Below the pieces are notes generated by a model. It was not told the DNA's origin, ran no database searches, and saw only the letters and a program-made list of their open reading frames with translations. From Prochlorococcus marinus XMU1419 (GTDB lineage Bacteria > Cyanobacteriota > Cyanobacteriia > PCC-6307 > Cyanobiaceae), in contig NZ_JAAORO010000002.1 of assembly GCF_017695955.1 (NCBI RefSeq), positions 310,001-374,000 on the forward strand: a stretch of 64,000 nt of DNA, in the 5' to 3' direction. Below are positions 16,672-23,659 of this stretch, piece by piece (the first letter of the stretch is position 1; every line of letters begins with the position of its first letter). The translations under genes were made by a program, and so were the position numbers.

Positions 16672-16956
16672 ATGACAAAGAGCTATTGGCTAAAGAAAAT
16701 TTCAATTCCAAATGCTGATTTGTTTCTGGAATATATAAGGACAGTATTGCCTTGGATTAAATCTGTGGGAGGAGTAATAGTAAAAAGAGATTTGATACAA
16801 GAATCAACTTCAAATGAATGGGATGGAGGACAGCTTGGATTAGTAATAGAATTCGAATCAAAATTTGCTGCTAAAAAAGTTTTTTATTCTGAAGTATTTC
16901 AAAAATATCTGCAGTCCAGAGATTTAATGGAGCTAGTTACTATAAGTACTCTTTAA
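16672..16956 (+). CDS. DUF1330-like protein, 94 aa
   Basis: I begin at the ATG giving MTKSYWLKKISIPNADLF, because this aligns with the usual DUF1330 beginning. The longer frame from a TTG at 16594 adds 26 residues without family character. Later elements IKSVGGVIVKRD and GLVIEFESKFAAKKVFYSEVFQKY fit the dimeric alpha/beta-barrel (ferredoxin-like) fold. Members lack known substrates. It lies divergent from the fibrillin gene. Confidence 0.72.
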   Translation: MTKSYWLKKISIPNADLFLEYIRTVLPWIKSVGGVIVKRDLIQESTSNEWDGGQLGLVIEFESKFAAKKVFYSEVFQKYLQSRDLMELVTISTL

Positions 16957-17092
16957 AAAATAAACCAAGAGCAATTTCACACAAACAACTTATAGGTATT
17001 TATTACTATTAAATTATTTATGTAATATTTATAACTTCACTAGCAATCGTATATTTTGCAAAATTTAAATGTAAAAGTAATCCGTTAATCAA

Positions 17093-17272
17093 ATGAACTA
17101 TTCAACAGAAAAAGATGATTATTTGATGACAACTCCATATACAAAAAAAATTCAACAAAAATTTGAAAAGGTTAAATCTTTTCTAGAGCAAAATGGCTTT
17201 AATCCTTCATCTGACAGCTTAATGCAAGATATAATTAGTTCAGAAGAATATATTGCTAAAAATGACTTATAA
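17093..17272 (+). CDS. Small soluble protein, 59 aa
   Basis: ATG start. Hydrophilic with a helical middle (YTKKIQQKFEKVKSFLEQNGF) and an acidic end (SSEEYIAKNDL). No membrane segment. Its stop lies 4 nt from the stop of the convergent Psb34-like gene. Function is unknown. Confidence 0.5.
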   Translation: MNYSTEKDDYLMTTPYTKKIQQKFEKVKSFLEQNGFNPSSDSLMQDIISSEEYIAKNDL

Positions 17273-17276
17273 AATA

Positions 17277-17456
17277 TCAGAATATATTCAAAGTCCTTAA
17301 ATAATAAAAACCGCCTATTAGAAAAGGCAATAATATTCCAATAAATAAAAATATGGATTTCTTTGATTCGCCTTCTGATATGGGGTTAATTTCTGGTTCA
17401 ATTGCAAAACCATTTTGTCTACCACCGCTCTCGGTTGTATAACCTTTTTTATTCAT
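17277..17456 (-). CDS. Psb34-like small membrane protein, 59 aa
   Basis: The N-terminus TTESGGRQNGFAIEPEI resembles the start shared by Psb34 and high-light-inducible proteins (a 'T-x-E-G-G-R-x-N-x-F-A-x-E-P' pattern). One C-terminal transmembrane helix follows (about residues 35-53) in place of the chlorophyll-binding helix of HLIPs. Psb34 is a photosystem II assembly factor that binds CP47-containing intermediates. The identity is from the N-terminal pattern and topology only. ATG start, length close to the roughly 56 residues expected. Confidence 0.55.
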   Translation of the reverse strand: MNKKGYTTESGGRQNGFAIEPEINPISEGESKKSIFLFIGILLPFLIGGFYYLRTLNIF

Positions 17457-17541
17457 AAGAAAAATAATATAAGCAGATTATCTCATGTAAAAACTTATTT
17501 AAAAAAATTTTTTACATTTAGAATTAAACTAATTTTAAGAT

Positions 17542-17676
17542 CTAATAATTTATTTCAATCTGAGATTTCAATTTGGCAGCTTTTTTTAAAAGACCTACAA
17601 CTTCCTTACGGCCAGTCGCAAACTCAGCCTTGTTAAGTAACTCGCTATATTTTTTTGTGATTTCTCTATGGTTCAT
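17542..17676 (-). CDS. Small basic protein, 44 aa
   Basis: ATG start. A lysine-rich helical sequence (HREITKKYSELLNKAEFATGRKEVVGLLKKAAKLKSQIE) that could form a helical hairpin. No membrane segment. The opposite strand is open too (17415-17636), but its translation is not protein-like. Function is unknown; binding to nucleic acid or a larger complex is possible from charge alone. Confidence 0.5.
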   Translation of the reverse strand: MNHREITKKYSELLNKAEFATGRKEVVGLLKKAAKLKSQIEINY

Positions 17677-17762
17677 TTTTAAATTTATCTTCTTTAAATT
17701 ATAAAGTTACTAAAAAAAGTTTTTGTATAAAAGATATCAAAAAAGAGTATAAGTACCTTTAC

Positions 17763-18065
17763 TTATTTAAACCAACCTTTTTTCTTTGGTTTAATCTCTT
17801 CTTTAATAACTTCTTTTTTTCTCCCAAATAATCCTTTTTTTGGGACTGTTAAATTCTCTTCAACAGATTTAGATTTTCTGTTAAATAAGCCTTTTTTAGG
17901 TTCTTTTTTAATTGATTCTTTTTTGTCGGAAATCTTTGTTTTTTTAGGGTTTGATTTTAAATTTTTGGGTTTGCTATCTGCAAATAAAGTTTGATATACA
18001 AAAAAACCAAAAACAGCAAAGAAGCCTAATGCCTGTACTAGAGCAGTTCCAAGATTATCAAACAT
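17763..18065 (-). CDS. Membrane-anchored basic-tail protein with KKGLF repeats, 100 aa
   Basis: An N-terminal transmembrane helix (about residues 9-29, VQALGFFAVFGFFVYQTLF) is followed by a lysine-rich tail with three related modules: PKKGLFNRK, PKKGLFGRK and PKKKGWFK. Such repeated basic/aromatic motifs could bind acidic lipid headgroups or RNA. It starts immediately after the stop of the preceding cysteine-containing gene, so the two are probably translated from one mRNA. Confidence 0.6.
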   Translation of the reverse strand: MFDNLGTALVQALGFFAVFGFFVYQTLFADSKPKNLKSNPKKTKISDKKESIKKEPKKGLFNRKSKSVEENLTVPKKGLFGRKKEVIKEEIKPKKKGWFK

Positions 18066-18251
18066 TTAGGCCTCAACTTTGTATAGTGATTCTTTTTTTT
18101 TCGCTTCTATACATTTTTTATCTTCAGACAAGCATTCAATTTCTGCCTTCTTCTCATTATGAGAACTGCAGCCACCAGCATTTGCATTAGATATTGAAAA
18201 CAATGTTAGTACCCCTAAAATCAAGGCGCATGAGGTGTTAATCGGTTTCAT
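18066..18251 (-). CDS. Small exported Cys protein, 61 aa
   Basis: I start at the ATG giving MKPINTSCALILGVLTLFSISNA, a good signal peptide with cleavage after SNANA. The open frame extends 12 codons further upstream (to 18287) without improving it. The mature part is short: GGCSSHNEKKAEIECLSEDKKCIEAKKK, with three cysteines. A protein with the same plan is encoded at 31479-31700. A metal- or thiol-binding role is possible. It shares a transcript with the next gene downstream. Confidence 0.55.
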   Translation of the reverse strand: MKPINTSCALILGVLTLFSISNANAGGCSSHNEKKAEIECLSEDKKCIEAKKKESLYKVEA

Positions 18252-18336
18252 GAGTTTTATTTTTATTATGGAAAAATAATTTCGCAATTGCGAAGATAAT
18301 CTTCTCTTCTGCTAAAAGTATCCCCTTTTTATATAT

Positions 18337-18516
18337 CTATTTGTAGTAGTTAACTAAATCGATAATTAATATTGCTAGTAATGAAAAACCTAAAATGAAA
18401 GGTAAATAAGGATATTTATTTAAAATTTTGTTTAGTTGATTTTTCGATGTTTGTTTTTCCTTTTTCTTTTCTCTAGGTGGTAAGCCTAACTCTTCCCTTC
18501 TCTTAGCTTCTCCCAT
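18337..18516 (-). CDS. DUF2839-family small membrane protein, 59 aa
   Basis: The N-terminus MGEAKRREELGLPPR is the recognised signature of the cyanobacterial DUF2839 family. A lysine-rich linker and one C-terminal transmembrane helix (about residues 38-56) follow. An upstream in-frame ATG exists at 18525, but the signature fixes the start at 18516. Function is unknown. Confidence 0.8.
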   Translation of the reverse strand: MGEAKRREELGLPPREKKKEKQTSKNQLNKILNKYPYLPFILGFSLLAILIIDLVNYYK

Positions 18517-18643
18517 GATTTTCAAACTATTTATGACTATTCTATATACCTATTAGTAGTAGTGTATTGTTCTAGATTTAAATTATTAACGGTTAATTTA
18601 GTTTAAATTTTGGATATATTAAAAATATATAAAAAAAAATTAC

Positions 18644-18751
18644 ATGATAGAAGTAGTTTGGTCAGTAAATATAATGATTGCAATTCTTATTATTGGTGTT
18701 GCCTGGGTTCTTTATTACATATTTACTTATGATCAAAAATTTACTTCCTAG
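18644..18751 (+). CDS. Micro-membrane protein, 35 aa
   Basis: ATG start; almost the whole protein is one helix (VVWSVNIMIAILIIGVAWVLYYIF) with a short polar tail YDQKFTS. It lies 4 nt before the Nif11-like gene on the same strand, so translational coupling is likely. Size fits a small photosynthetic complex subunit, but I cannot name one. Confidence 0.5.
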   Translation: MIEVVWSVNIMIAILIIGVAWVLYYIFTYDQKFTS

Positions 18752-18755
18752 ATAA

Positions 18756-18938
18756 ATGTCAGATAAAGATCTAAGTAATTTTCTAAAAAAAATAGAGCAA
18801 CTTAATCAAATTGCTGAGTTAATAAAAAATAATCCTAGTAAAAAATTATCCCTTTCAAAATGCAAGAATCATGATGAAGTAATTAAATTAACCACTGAAT
18901 GGGGTTTTGATATTGGTAAAAGGTGGGGAGAATATTAA
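18756..18938 (+). CDS. Nif11-like protein, 60 aa
   Basis: The layout (DLSNFLKKIEQLNQIAELIKN, a short linker, then NHDEVIKLTTEWGFDIG) matches the Nif11 domain, in which two helices are followed by a 'GF' turn. In Prochlorococcus the same domain forms leader peptides of prochlorosin lanthipeptides. Here there is no Gly-Gly cleavage site followed by a Ser/Thr/Cys-rich core, and no LanM enzyme is present in this window. It is more likely a stand-alone Nif11 protein of unknown role. Confidence 0.65.
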   Translation: MSDKDLSNFLKKIEQLNQIAELIKNNPSKKLSLSKCKNHDEVIKLTTEWGFDIGKRWGEY

Positions 18939-19023
18939 TTGATTTTATTACCAGCATTATTAAAATTGCCATCAACATCAAATTAAATTCCTAAGATAAA
19001 TTAGTATTTCTTGTATTGGAGTT

Positions 19024-19794
19024 ATGAAAGAAATTGGAGAGATAAAGTCAAATATATATAAAATAGCTGCTGTTACAGATAGAGGGCAAAGATTAAATAA
19101 ATTAATTTCTCCTATGTATGAGGAAAAAGCTAATGAAATGGATGAATTGATTGATGCTCTTAAAGACATTAGTTTTGAAATATCAGAAAAATTATTGTCT
19201 GGAGAGTGGGAATTAATTTTTTCTAATGTTGAATTATTTCGAAGTTCTCCTTTCTTCCTTGCTATTGAAAAGGCATTAAATGATGAATTTAAAAGTAATC
19301 TTTTTTTTAAATTACATCAATTGCAAGTAGGATCCTTTGGCATATCAACTATTGGGAGAATTGCTCAAAATATTGATTTTGAAAAAAAAGAATTTATATC
19401 TACTTTTGACACTACAATATTTGGGCTCACAACTATTCCTATATTAGGTTGGTTCAAACTATTGCCTACTTTTGGTGGAAGAGTAATAACCCTAGCAAGT
19501 GATTTAGTTTTAAGAAATAACTTACTTAATATGAACTTACAACAGACAAAAGTTTCCAAAGTTGATGGACTTAATAAGATTCCATTATTTAGTGAATTAC
19601 TTATGGATAGATGGTATCCAGTTAAAGAGGTATGGAATAAGTTACCCTGGAATAAAGAATCGCCAAATTGCCAGGTTAAAATTGTATATTTAGACGATGA
19701 AATGAGAATTATGCAGGATATGTATGGGTCTATTTTTATTTATATAAGGCCTTCAATTTCCTTGTTGAATTCAAATACAATCGCAAATGATTAA
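19024..19794 (+). CDS. PAP/fibrillin-family protein, 256 aa
   Basis: An N-terminal helical region (NIYKIAAVTDRGQRL) leads into the fibrillin strand LLSGEWELIFSNVELFRSSPFF, the central barrel (ISTFDTTIFGLTTIPILGWF) and the C-terminal strand VKIVYLDDEMRIMQDMYGSIFIYIR. It probably binds lipids or isoprenoids at thylakoids. Larger than the paralogue at 16051. The ATG start is reasonable; GGAGTT just before it is a modest ribosome binding site. Confidence 0.85.
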   Translation: MKEIGEIKSNIYKIAAVTDRGQRLNKLISPMYEEKANEMDELIDALKDISFEISEKLLSGEWELIFSNVELFRSSPFFLAIEKALNDEFKSNLFFKLHQLQVGSFGISTIGRIAQNIDFEKKEFISTFDTTIFGLTTIPILGWFKLLPTFGGRVITLASDLVLRNNLLNMNLQQTKVSKVDGLNKIPLFSELLMDRWYPVKEVWNKLPWNKESPNCQVKIVYLDDEMRIMQDMYGSIFIYIRPSISLLNSNTIAND

Positions 19795-19899
19795 TTAAAC
19801 ACTGAATAATAATTTTGTAGTTTATAGAAAAAACCATTAAAAAATTTATTTTAAAGATTAATTAATAAAAAAATCTCACATCTTAAATACAAATAGGTT

Positions 19900-19916
19900 A
19901 TGTTCATAATGAACAT
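19900..19916. promoter_or_regulatory. 17-bp perfect palindrome, candidate operator
   Basis: ATGTTCAT-A-ATGAACAT, an 8-1-8 perfect inverted repeat ending 8 nt before the start codon of the TM2-like gene. The architecture (8-1-8) equals that of the Zur-type box in this window, but the sequence differs. Its location would let a bound protein block transcription or translation start. The cognate regulator is not known. Confidence 0.45.
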
Positions 19917-19924
19917 TTTTTATT

Positions 19925-20239
19925 ATGCTTAGAAATCAAGAAAAAAATTCAGTTGTTAGAGGAATATTCCTAATAGGAGGTTGGGGCTTAGGTCTAGACA
20001 GATTCTACGAAGGAGATAAAAAAGGTGGCTTTTTATCAATCATTGGTTGGAGTATCACATTTTTTAGCTTTATCTTTCTTAAATGTTCAGGTTATGAATA
20101 TGTTGAGGGTGTGAAAAATTATTCAAATTATTCCCCTAACCCTTTAATAGTATTACCTTTACTGGCGGGAGCATATGGTGGCTTTCTAATAATTAAGAAG
20201 GCATTTAGATTAGCAAAACAATTTGAGAATGCTGAATAA
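19925..20239 (+). CDS. TM2-domain-like membrane protein, 104 aa
   Basis: The segment GIFLIGGWGLGLDRFYEGDKKGGFLSIIGW resembles the TM2 domain (a helix, then a G-x-x-x-x-[DH]-R-F-Y loop, then a second helix). A further hydrophobic segment lies near residues 72-92. TM2 proteins are widespread and poorly understood. A perfect palindrome immediately upstream suggests regulation. ATG start. Confidence 0.65.
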   Translation: MLRNQEKNSVVRGIFLIGGWGLGLDRFYEGDKKGGFLSIIGWSITFFSFIFLKCSGYEYVEGVKNYSNYSPNPLIVLPLLAGAYGGFLIIKKAFRLAKQFENAE

Positions 20240-20257
20240 TACTACCAGTAGTTAAAT

Positions 20258-20419
20258 TCAAGATAATAATCCTGATCCTTTCAAATAAAATTTAAATAAA
20301 AGAATCACTAAAAGGTTTACTATTGCTAAGGCTACTAAACCATTTCTGTTTTTTACATCTAATTTTTTGACTAAATTAGAAAGATAAACGACTGGATTTT
20401 CTGGCTCTTTATTATCCAA
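20258..20419 (-). CDS. Small tail-anchored membrane protein, 53 aa
   Basis: TTG start (MDNKEPENPVVYLSNLVKKL); no ATG is available and a stop lies just upstream. The soluble N-terminus (residues 1-25) is followed by one transmembrane helix (about 27-45, GLVALAIVNLLVILLFKFY). Convergent with the TM2-like gene. Function is unknown. Confidence 0.5.
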   Translation of the reverse strand: MDNKEPENPVVYLSNLVKKLDVKNRNGLVALAIVNLLVILLFKFYLKGSGLLS

Positions 20420-20516
20420 ATTTTTTTTTAAATATTAATTTGACAAGAAAATATCACAGTTTCATTTGAAGAATCAAAATTGTAAAGATGAATATCCAAA
20501 AAGAAATAAATAATTT

Positions 20517-20891
20517 TTAACCCATAATTCCTGCATTTCTTAAAAACGCTTTACCCATATTGCCAATTACAAAAAATAGAGAGAGATTAATTAAAAGGAC
20601 TATTAATAATGCCAACATTTTATAGTTTGGATTAGTTGAAATGCCATCAAATCCATTATTAAGAAATCTTTTAAAAAGTGATTTGTCAATTTTTAGTTTT
20701 TGTTGCTCAGAATCAAGTTTTACTTTTTCTTCTAAAGAATCTTGATTACTTGCTTTCTCTAGAAATTCTGTAAATGCCCTAACATTTTCTTCTTTTTTAT
20801 TCCCCTCATTAAGATCTTTATTGTCTTCATTCAAATTGGGGGACGATTCGATTGAATTATTTTCCTCAGGATTAAGTTTTGAATCTTCCAA
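20517..20891 (-). CDS. Acidic tail-anchored membrane protein, 124 aa
   Basis: TTG start giving MEDSKLNPEENNS. About 85 acidic, low-complexity residues (Glu, Asn, Lys, Ser) include FTEFLEKASNQDSLEEKVKL. One C-terminal transmembrane helix (about residues 92-112, MLALLIVLLINLSLFFVIG) and GKAFLRNAGIMG follow. A hairpin with T tract lies in the DNA just ahead of the start (20926-20960) and may end a short leader transcript. Function is unknown. Confidence 0.55.
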   Translation of the reverse strand: MEDSKLNPEENNSIESSPNLNEDNKDLNEGNKKEENVRAFTEFLEKASNQDSLEEKVKLDSEQQKLKIDKSLFKRFLNNGFDGISTNPNYKMLALLIVLLINLSLFFVIGNMGKAFLRNAGIMG

Positions 20892-20925
20892 ATTAATAGT
20901 AAATGCTAGGAGTATATTACACCAT

Positions 20926-20960
20926 AAAAAAAACCCACTCGATCAATTGAAGAGAGGGTT
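20926..20960 (-). terminator. Hairpin plus T8 ahead of a gene: leader terminator or end of a short RNA
   Basis: On the minus strand AACCCTCTC and GAGTGGGTT pair around an 11-nt loop with a single mismatch, and eight T follow. A TATAAT sequence at 20981-20986 on the same strand could start a transcript of about 50 nt ending here. It is either an attenuator for the gene starting at 20891 or a free-standing small RNA. No other minus-strand gene ends here. Confidence 0.6.
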
Positions 20961-21070
20961 AGCTAAGGTTAAAGTTCTTAATTATATAATAATTTATTTT
21001 AATTAAATTTGCGGTTGTAGCATAATGAAGTTTTAAATTAGATTATATTCAAGGTGATATTTTCGTACAT

Positions 21071-21277
21071 ATGTTAGATGCAAATACTAAAAAAGCATGT
21101 AAAGATGATCCCTCAATAAGAGATATTAAAATTAGAAATATAGAACATGCTATTGAACAAGCAGAATTGATGATAAAAGAATCAAAAATGAGCCAAGAAG
21201 AATTAATCTTTTTAAAAAGAAAAATATCGGACTCAAGACAAGATTTAGAGATACTTTATTTAATGAAAATTCAATGA
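21071..21277 (+). CDS. Small coiled-coil-like protein, 68 aa
   Basis: ATG start. From residue 20 onward the sequence is helical with hydrophobic spacing (RNIEHAIEQAELMIKESKM, then EELIFLKRKISDSRQDLEILYLMK), suggesting a helical hairpin or coiled coil. No membrane segment. An AGGTGAT lies some 17 nt upstream. Function is unknown. Confidence 0.55.
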   Translation: MLDANTKKACKDDPSIRDIKIRNIEHAIEQAELMIKESKMSQEELIFLKRKISDSRQDLEILYLMKIQ

Positions 21278-21392
21278 ATATAAATTTGTTAATCTTTAAA
21301 AGGATTGAATTTATACAAAGAAAATTAATTTGTATATTTGAAGACTTATAAAGTTTAAAGGGAATGTAATTATTTGTATAAAAGTTCTAGTT

Positions 21393-21494
21393 ATGTCTAA
21401 AAATAATCTATATATACCTTTAAAGGTTGTTCCATACATCTTCATTTCAATTACTGCCATAGCAATAACAGCAGCTACATATGTAATTACTTAG
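21393..21494 (+). CDS. Micro-membrane protein, 33 aa
   Basis: ATG start; MSKNNLYIPLK followed by one transmembrane helix (VVPYIFISITAIAITAATYVI) that ends the protein. Very short but well formed, with a basic residue at the membrane boundary. No known small subunit is recognised. Confidence 0.45.
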   Translation: MSKNNLYIPLKVVPYIFISITAIAITAATYVIT

Positions 21495-21558
21495 TTCTAT
21501 AAGCTATGTAAAGTTTTTAGATATTAAGTAAATTAAAATATTTGTAATAACTAATTGT

Positions 21559-21801
21559 ATGAATAAATTTAAAATAGCAATTTTTACAATATCAATAATC
21601 ATATTTTCCCTTATTGGGATTAAAAAATTAATTTATATAAGTCAAGTTAAAGATTTAAAAAATAAAGAAGAATCATTCTTAAATGAATCTATACGTGTTC
21701 TAAATGAATGCTTCGATCTAGAAAATAAAAATAAAAGAACTCTAAATAAATCAATTGAATTAATTGAGTATTGCTTAGGGGAATATGGATATAAAAACTG
21801 A
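21559..21801 (+). CDS. Small membrane-anchored protein, 80 aa
   Basis: ATG start. An N-terminal signal anchor (residues 4-21, FKIAIFTISIIIFSLIGI) is followed by an extramembrane helical domain with two cysteines (LNECFDLENKN and IEYCLGEYGYKN) that may pair. Exported face likely. Function is unknown. Confidence 0.55.
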   Translation: MNKFKIAIFTISIIIFSLIGIKKLIYISQVKDLKNKEESFLNESIRVLNECFDLENKNKRTLNKSIELIEYCLGEYGYKN

Positions 21802-21929
21802 TTTCAAAACTTGCATGATGAATTTCTTTAATACTCCACTAATATGCAAATAAAAAAATTTCTCATCAATAATCTTGTTATGTTCCATAATTTTTTATTA
21901 ATAATATTTTCCTAATTTAATTTTTTAAT

Positions 21930-22337
21930 ATGACTAAAGTTAAATGTTCTTATTTAGGAAATTTAAACTGTGAGGCTATTCATCTACAATCTGGAAGTCT
22001 TATTAGAACTGATGCACCTTTAGATCACTGCGGTAAAGGTGAAAGTTTTTCCCCAACTGATTTATTAGCGACCTCTCTAGGTACTTGCCTGCTAACCATT
22101 ATGGCAATCAAAGCTAAATCGAAAGGATTTGATTTGAAAGATATATATTTGAATATTGAAAAAGTAATGACACAAAATAGCGAGAGGAAGATAAAAGAAC
22201 TAATAATAGATATTTTTATCCCAGAGAGCACCTCTAATGAAACTATAAATTTTTTGAAAAAAGCTTCCAAAGAATGTCCAGTTACAAGAAATTTATCTCA
22301 AGAAATAGATATTAAAATTAGTTGGCATAATAAATAA
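21930..22337 (+). CDS. OsmC/Ohr-family protein
   Basis: Thiol-dependent peroxidase family. The first Cys lies in LATSLGTCLLTIMAIKAKSKG (about residue 52) and the second in KKASKECPVTRNLS (about residue 115), the two-cysteine arrangement of the OsmC superfamily. The Asp-Pro-rich loop HCGKGESFSPTDLLA precedes the helix. At 135 residues it is an OsmC-like rather than Ohr-specific sequence. It probably reduces organic hydroperoxides. ATG start, transcribed alone. Confidence 0.9.
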   Translation: MTKVKCSYLGNLNCEAIHLQSGSLIRTDAPLDHCGKGESFSPTDLLATSLGTCLLTIMAIKAKSKGFDLKDIYLNIEKVMTQNSERKIKELIIDIFIPESTSNETINFLKKASKECPVTRNLSQEIDIKISWHNK

Positions 22338-22367
22338 ATCTCAAACATAGTAATTACATAAAAAATA

Positions 22368-22478
22368 ATGAAATACTTTATTGGAATAGTCATTCTTTTA
22401 TTTGGAATATACATTATGACTGACTTGGCCTTAAAGACTAGGTATACAAGAAAAAGACTTTCAAAAGGAAAAAAATAA
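22368..22478 (+). CDS. Micro-membrane protein, 36 aa
   Basis: ATG start 30 nt after the OsmC-family stop. One helix (YFIGIVILLFGIYIMTDLAL) and a strongly basic tail (TRYTRKRLSKGKK) that would sit on the cytosolic side. Probably co-transcribed with the OsmC gene. No family is recognised. Confidence 0.5.
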   Translation: MKYFIGIVILLFGIYIMTDLALKTRYTRKRLSKGKK

Positions 22479-22553
22479 ATCTTATAAATTTTAATATTGT
22501 AGATTAAGGAAATATATTTATTTTTGTACTGACAATTAAGGCATATTTTAGTT

Positions 22554-22838
22554 TTATTTTTTCACTATTTTTTGATCAATTAAACTAATCAAAGGGATCA
22601 TGAAATTGACATTTATTCCAACAGTGAACCATGTATAAATAATAAGAAAAAATATTTTTATTAATAAATTAGGGGGTAAGGTGAGAAATATTTTGAAAAA
22701 CCCTCCAATGAATAATACCAATATTCCAATTTGAAAAAGACCTTTGATTATCCATTTAAGTCCATTTTTTTTAATGTTTATATAAAACCAGAAAAAAACA
22801 AAACTAGATAACAATAAATATATAAAATTTATGATCAT
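22554..22838 (-). CDS. Integral membrane protein, 94 aa
   Basis: ATG start. Three hydrophobic segments (about residues 1-19, 30-52 and 60-88) separated by short basic loops (IKKNGLKWIIKG). The segment PPNLLIKIFFLIIYTWFTVGINVNFMIPLISL has a plausible helix with polar breaks. The family is not recognised. Confidence 0.5.
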   Translation of the reverse strand: MIINFIYLLLSSFVFFWFYINIKKNGLKWIIKGLFQIGILVLFIGGFFKIFLTLPPNLLIKIFFLIIYTWFTVGINVNFMIPLISLIDQKIVKK

Positions 22839-22966
22839 CTTTTTAGAGAAAATCTAATAAATTTGCCATTATCAAGGCATGATGACAATTATCACTTTTT
22901 TATCTGCTAATTTTTTTTTAAAATGGAAAAGTTATACAAAAAACAATAAAAATAAATTATTTTTTT

Positions 22967-23362
22967 TTACTTTTTATCTTCAAACATTTTCGATTTTAGT
23001 AAATCAACTCTTTTTTGATTCACTCCCAAATCACTTTCTCCAACTCTTGATTCTGATCTTATTGATAAGATGTTTGATTCAGGTAGAAAGGATACTTCTA
23101 AGTCGTCTACATACTTCATCCATTTACTGGTTGCCTCAGCATGAAGATAATCGCCATCGATTTCTACAATCTCAGTTCTTGGAGTGTTTTTGATAAATGT
23201 TTTAATCTCTTCAAAAGGTTTCTCAATATTGTTTACCTCCCATTCTTCTCTTACACAATGAGCAATCTCTACACAAGGTTTTAGTTCTATATGAGAGGCA
23301 AATGATGAAGAAGGGAATAAAAAGCTTGAACAAATTAAAATTGCTATAAAAAGTATTTGCAT
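22967..23362 (-). CDS. DUF1499-family exported protein
   Basis: A signal peptide (QILFIAILICSSFLFPSSSFA) is followed by the DUF1499 domain. Typical elements are ELKPCVEIAHCVREEW, then VEIDGDYLHAEATSKWMKYVDDLEVSFLPES and the closing RSESRVGESDLGVNQKRVDLL. Two cysteines in the N-terminal part may form a disulfide. Periplasmic or lumenal location is likely; function unknown. ATG start, normal length (131). Confidence 0.88.
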   Translation of the reverse strand: MQILFIAILICSSFLFPSSSFASHIELKPCVEIAHCVREEWEVNNIEKPFEEIKTFIKNTPRTEIVEIDGDYLHAEATSKWMKYVDDLEVSFLPESNILSIRSESRVGESDLGVNQKRVDLLKSKMFEDKK

Positions 23363-23493
23363 TAACAGATGAATTTAATGACTTATAATCTAACGAATTT
23401 AATTATTAATTTGTAATGAGGACCTAATTATTTTGGAAGAAAGCATATGTGTTTTTATATTCAGAATTTATTATGTATTTCTAATAATTCACA

Positions 23494-23588
23494 AAAAAAA
23501 AGATCCCTCGAAGAGAGATCTTTTAAAAATTAATTTATATCAAGTGTTTCCTTGTTTCCACTGAAATAAATTAATTCCTCCTACACAC
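23494..23588 (-). ncRNA. Yfr2-family-like small RNA
   Basis: On the minus strand an 11-bp stem (AATTAATTTAT / ATAAATTAATT) and an inner stem close a loop reading GAAACAAGGAAA, the doubled GGAAACA signature of the cyanobacterial Yfr2-5 RNAs. A second hairpin (AAGATCTCTC / GAGGGATCTT, one mismatch) followed by nine T ends the transcript. GATATT at 23595-23600 is a suitable -10 box. The expected length of about 95 nt fits the family. The 5' end GTGTGTAGGAGG nearly complements the Yfr1 core. Confidence 0.7.
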
Positions 23589-23659
23589 AACTTTAATATC
23601 ACACCCAAATTCAAATTATGTAATGCTTTGTAGGCCTCTATCTTAACTGTCACATGGCA

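Noticed and set aside
17415-17636. Plus-strand frame of 73 residues
   Set aside because: It overlaps two better minus-strand genes (Psb34-like and the 44-residue protein) and is not protein-like.
18756-18938. Lanthipeptide (prochlorosin) precursor
   Set aside because: No Gly-Gly site, no Ser/Thr/Cys core and no LanM in the window.
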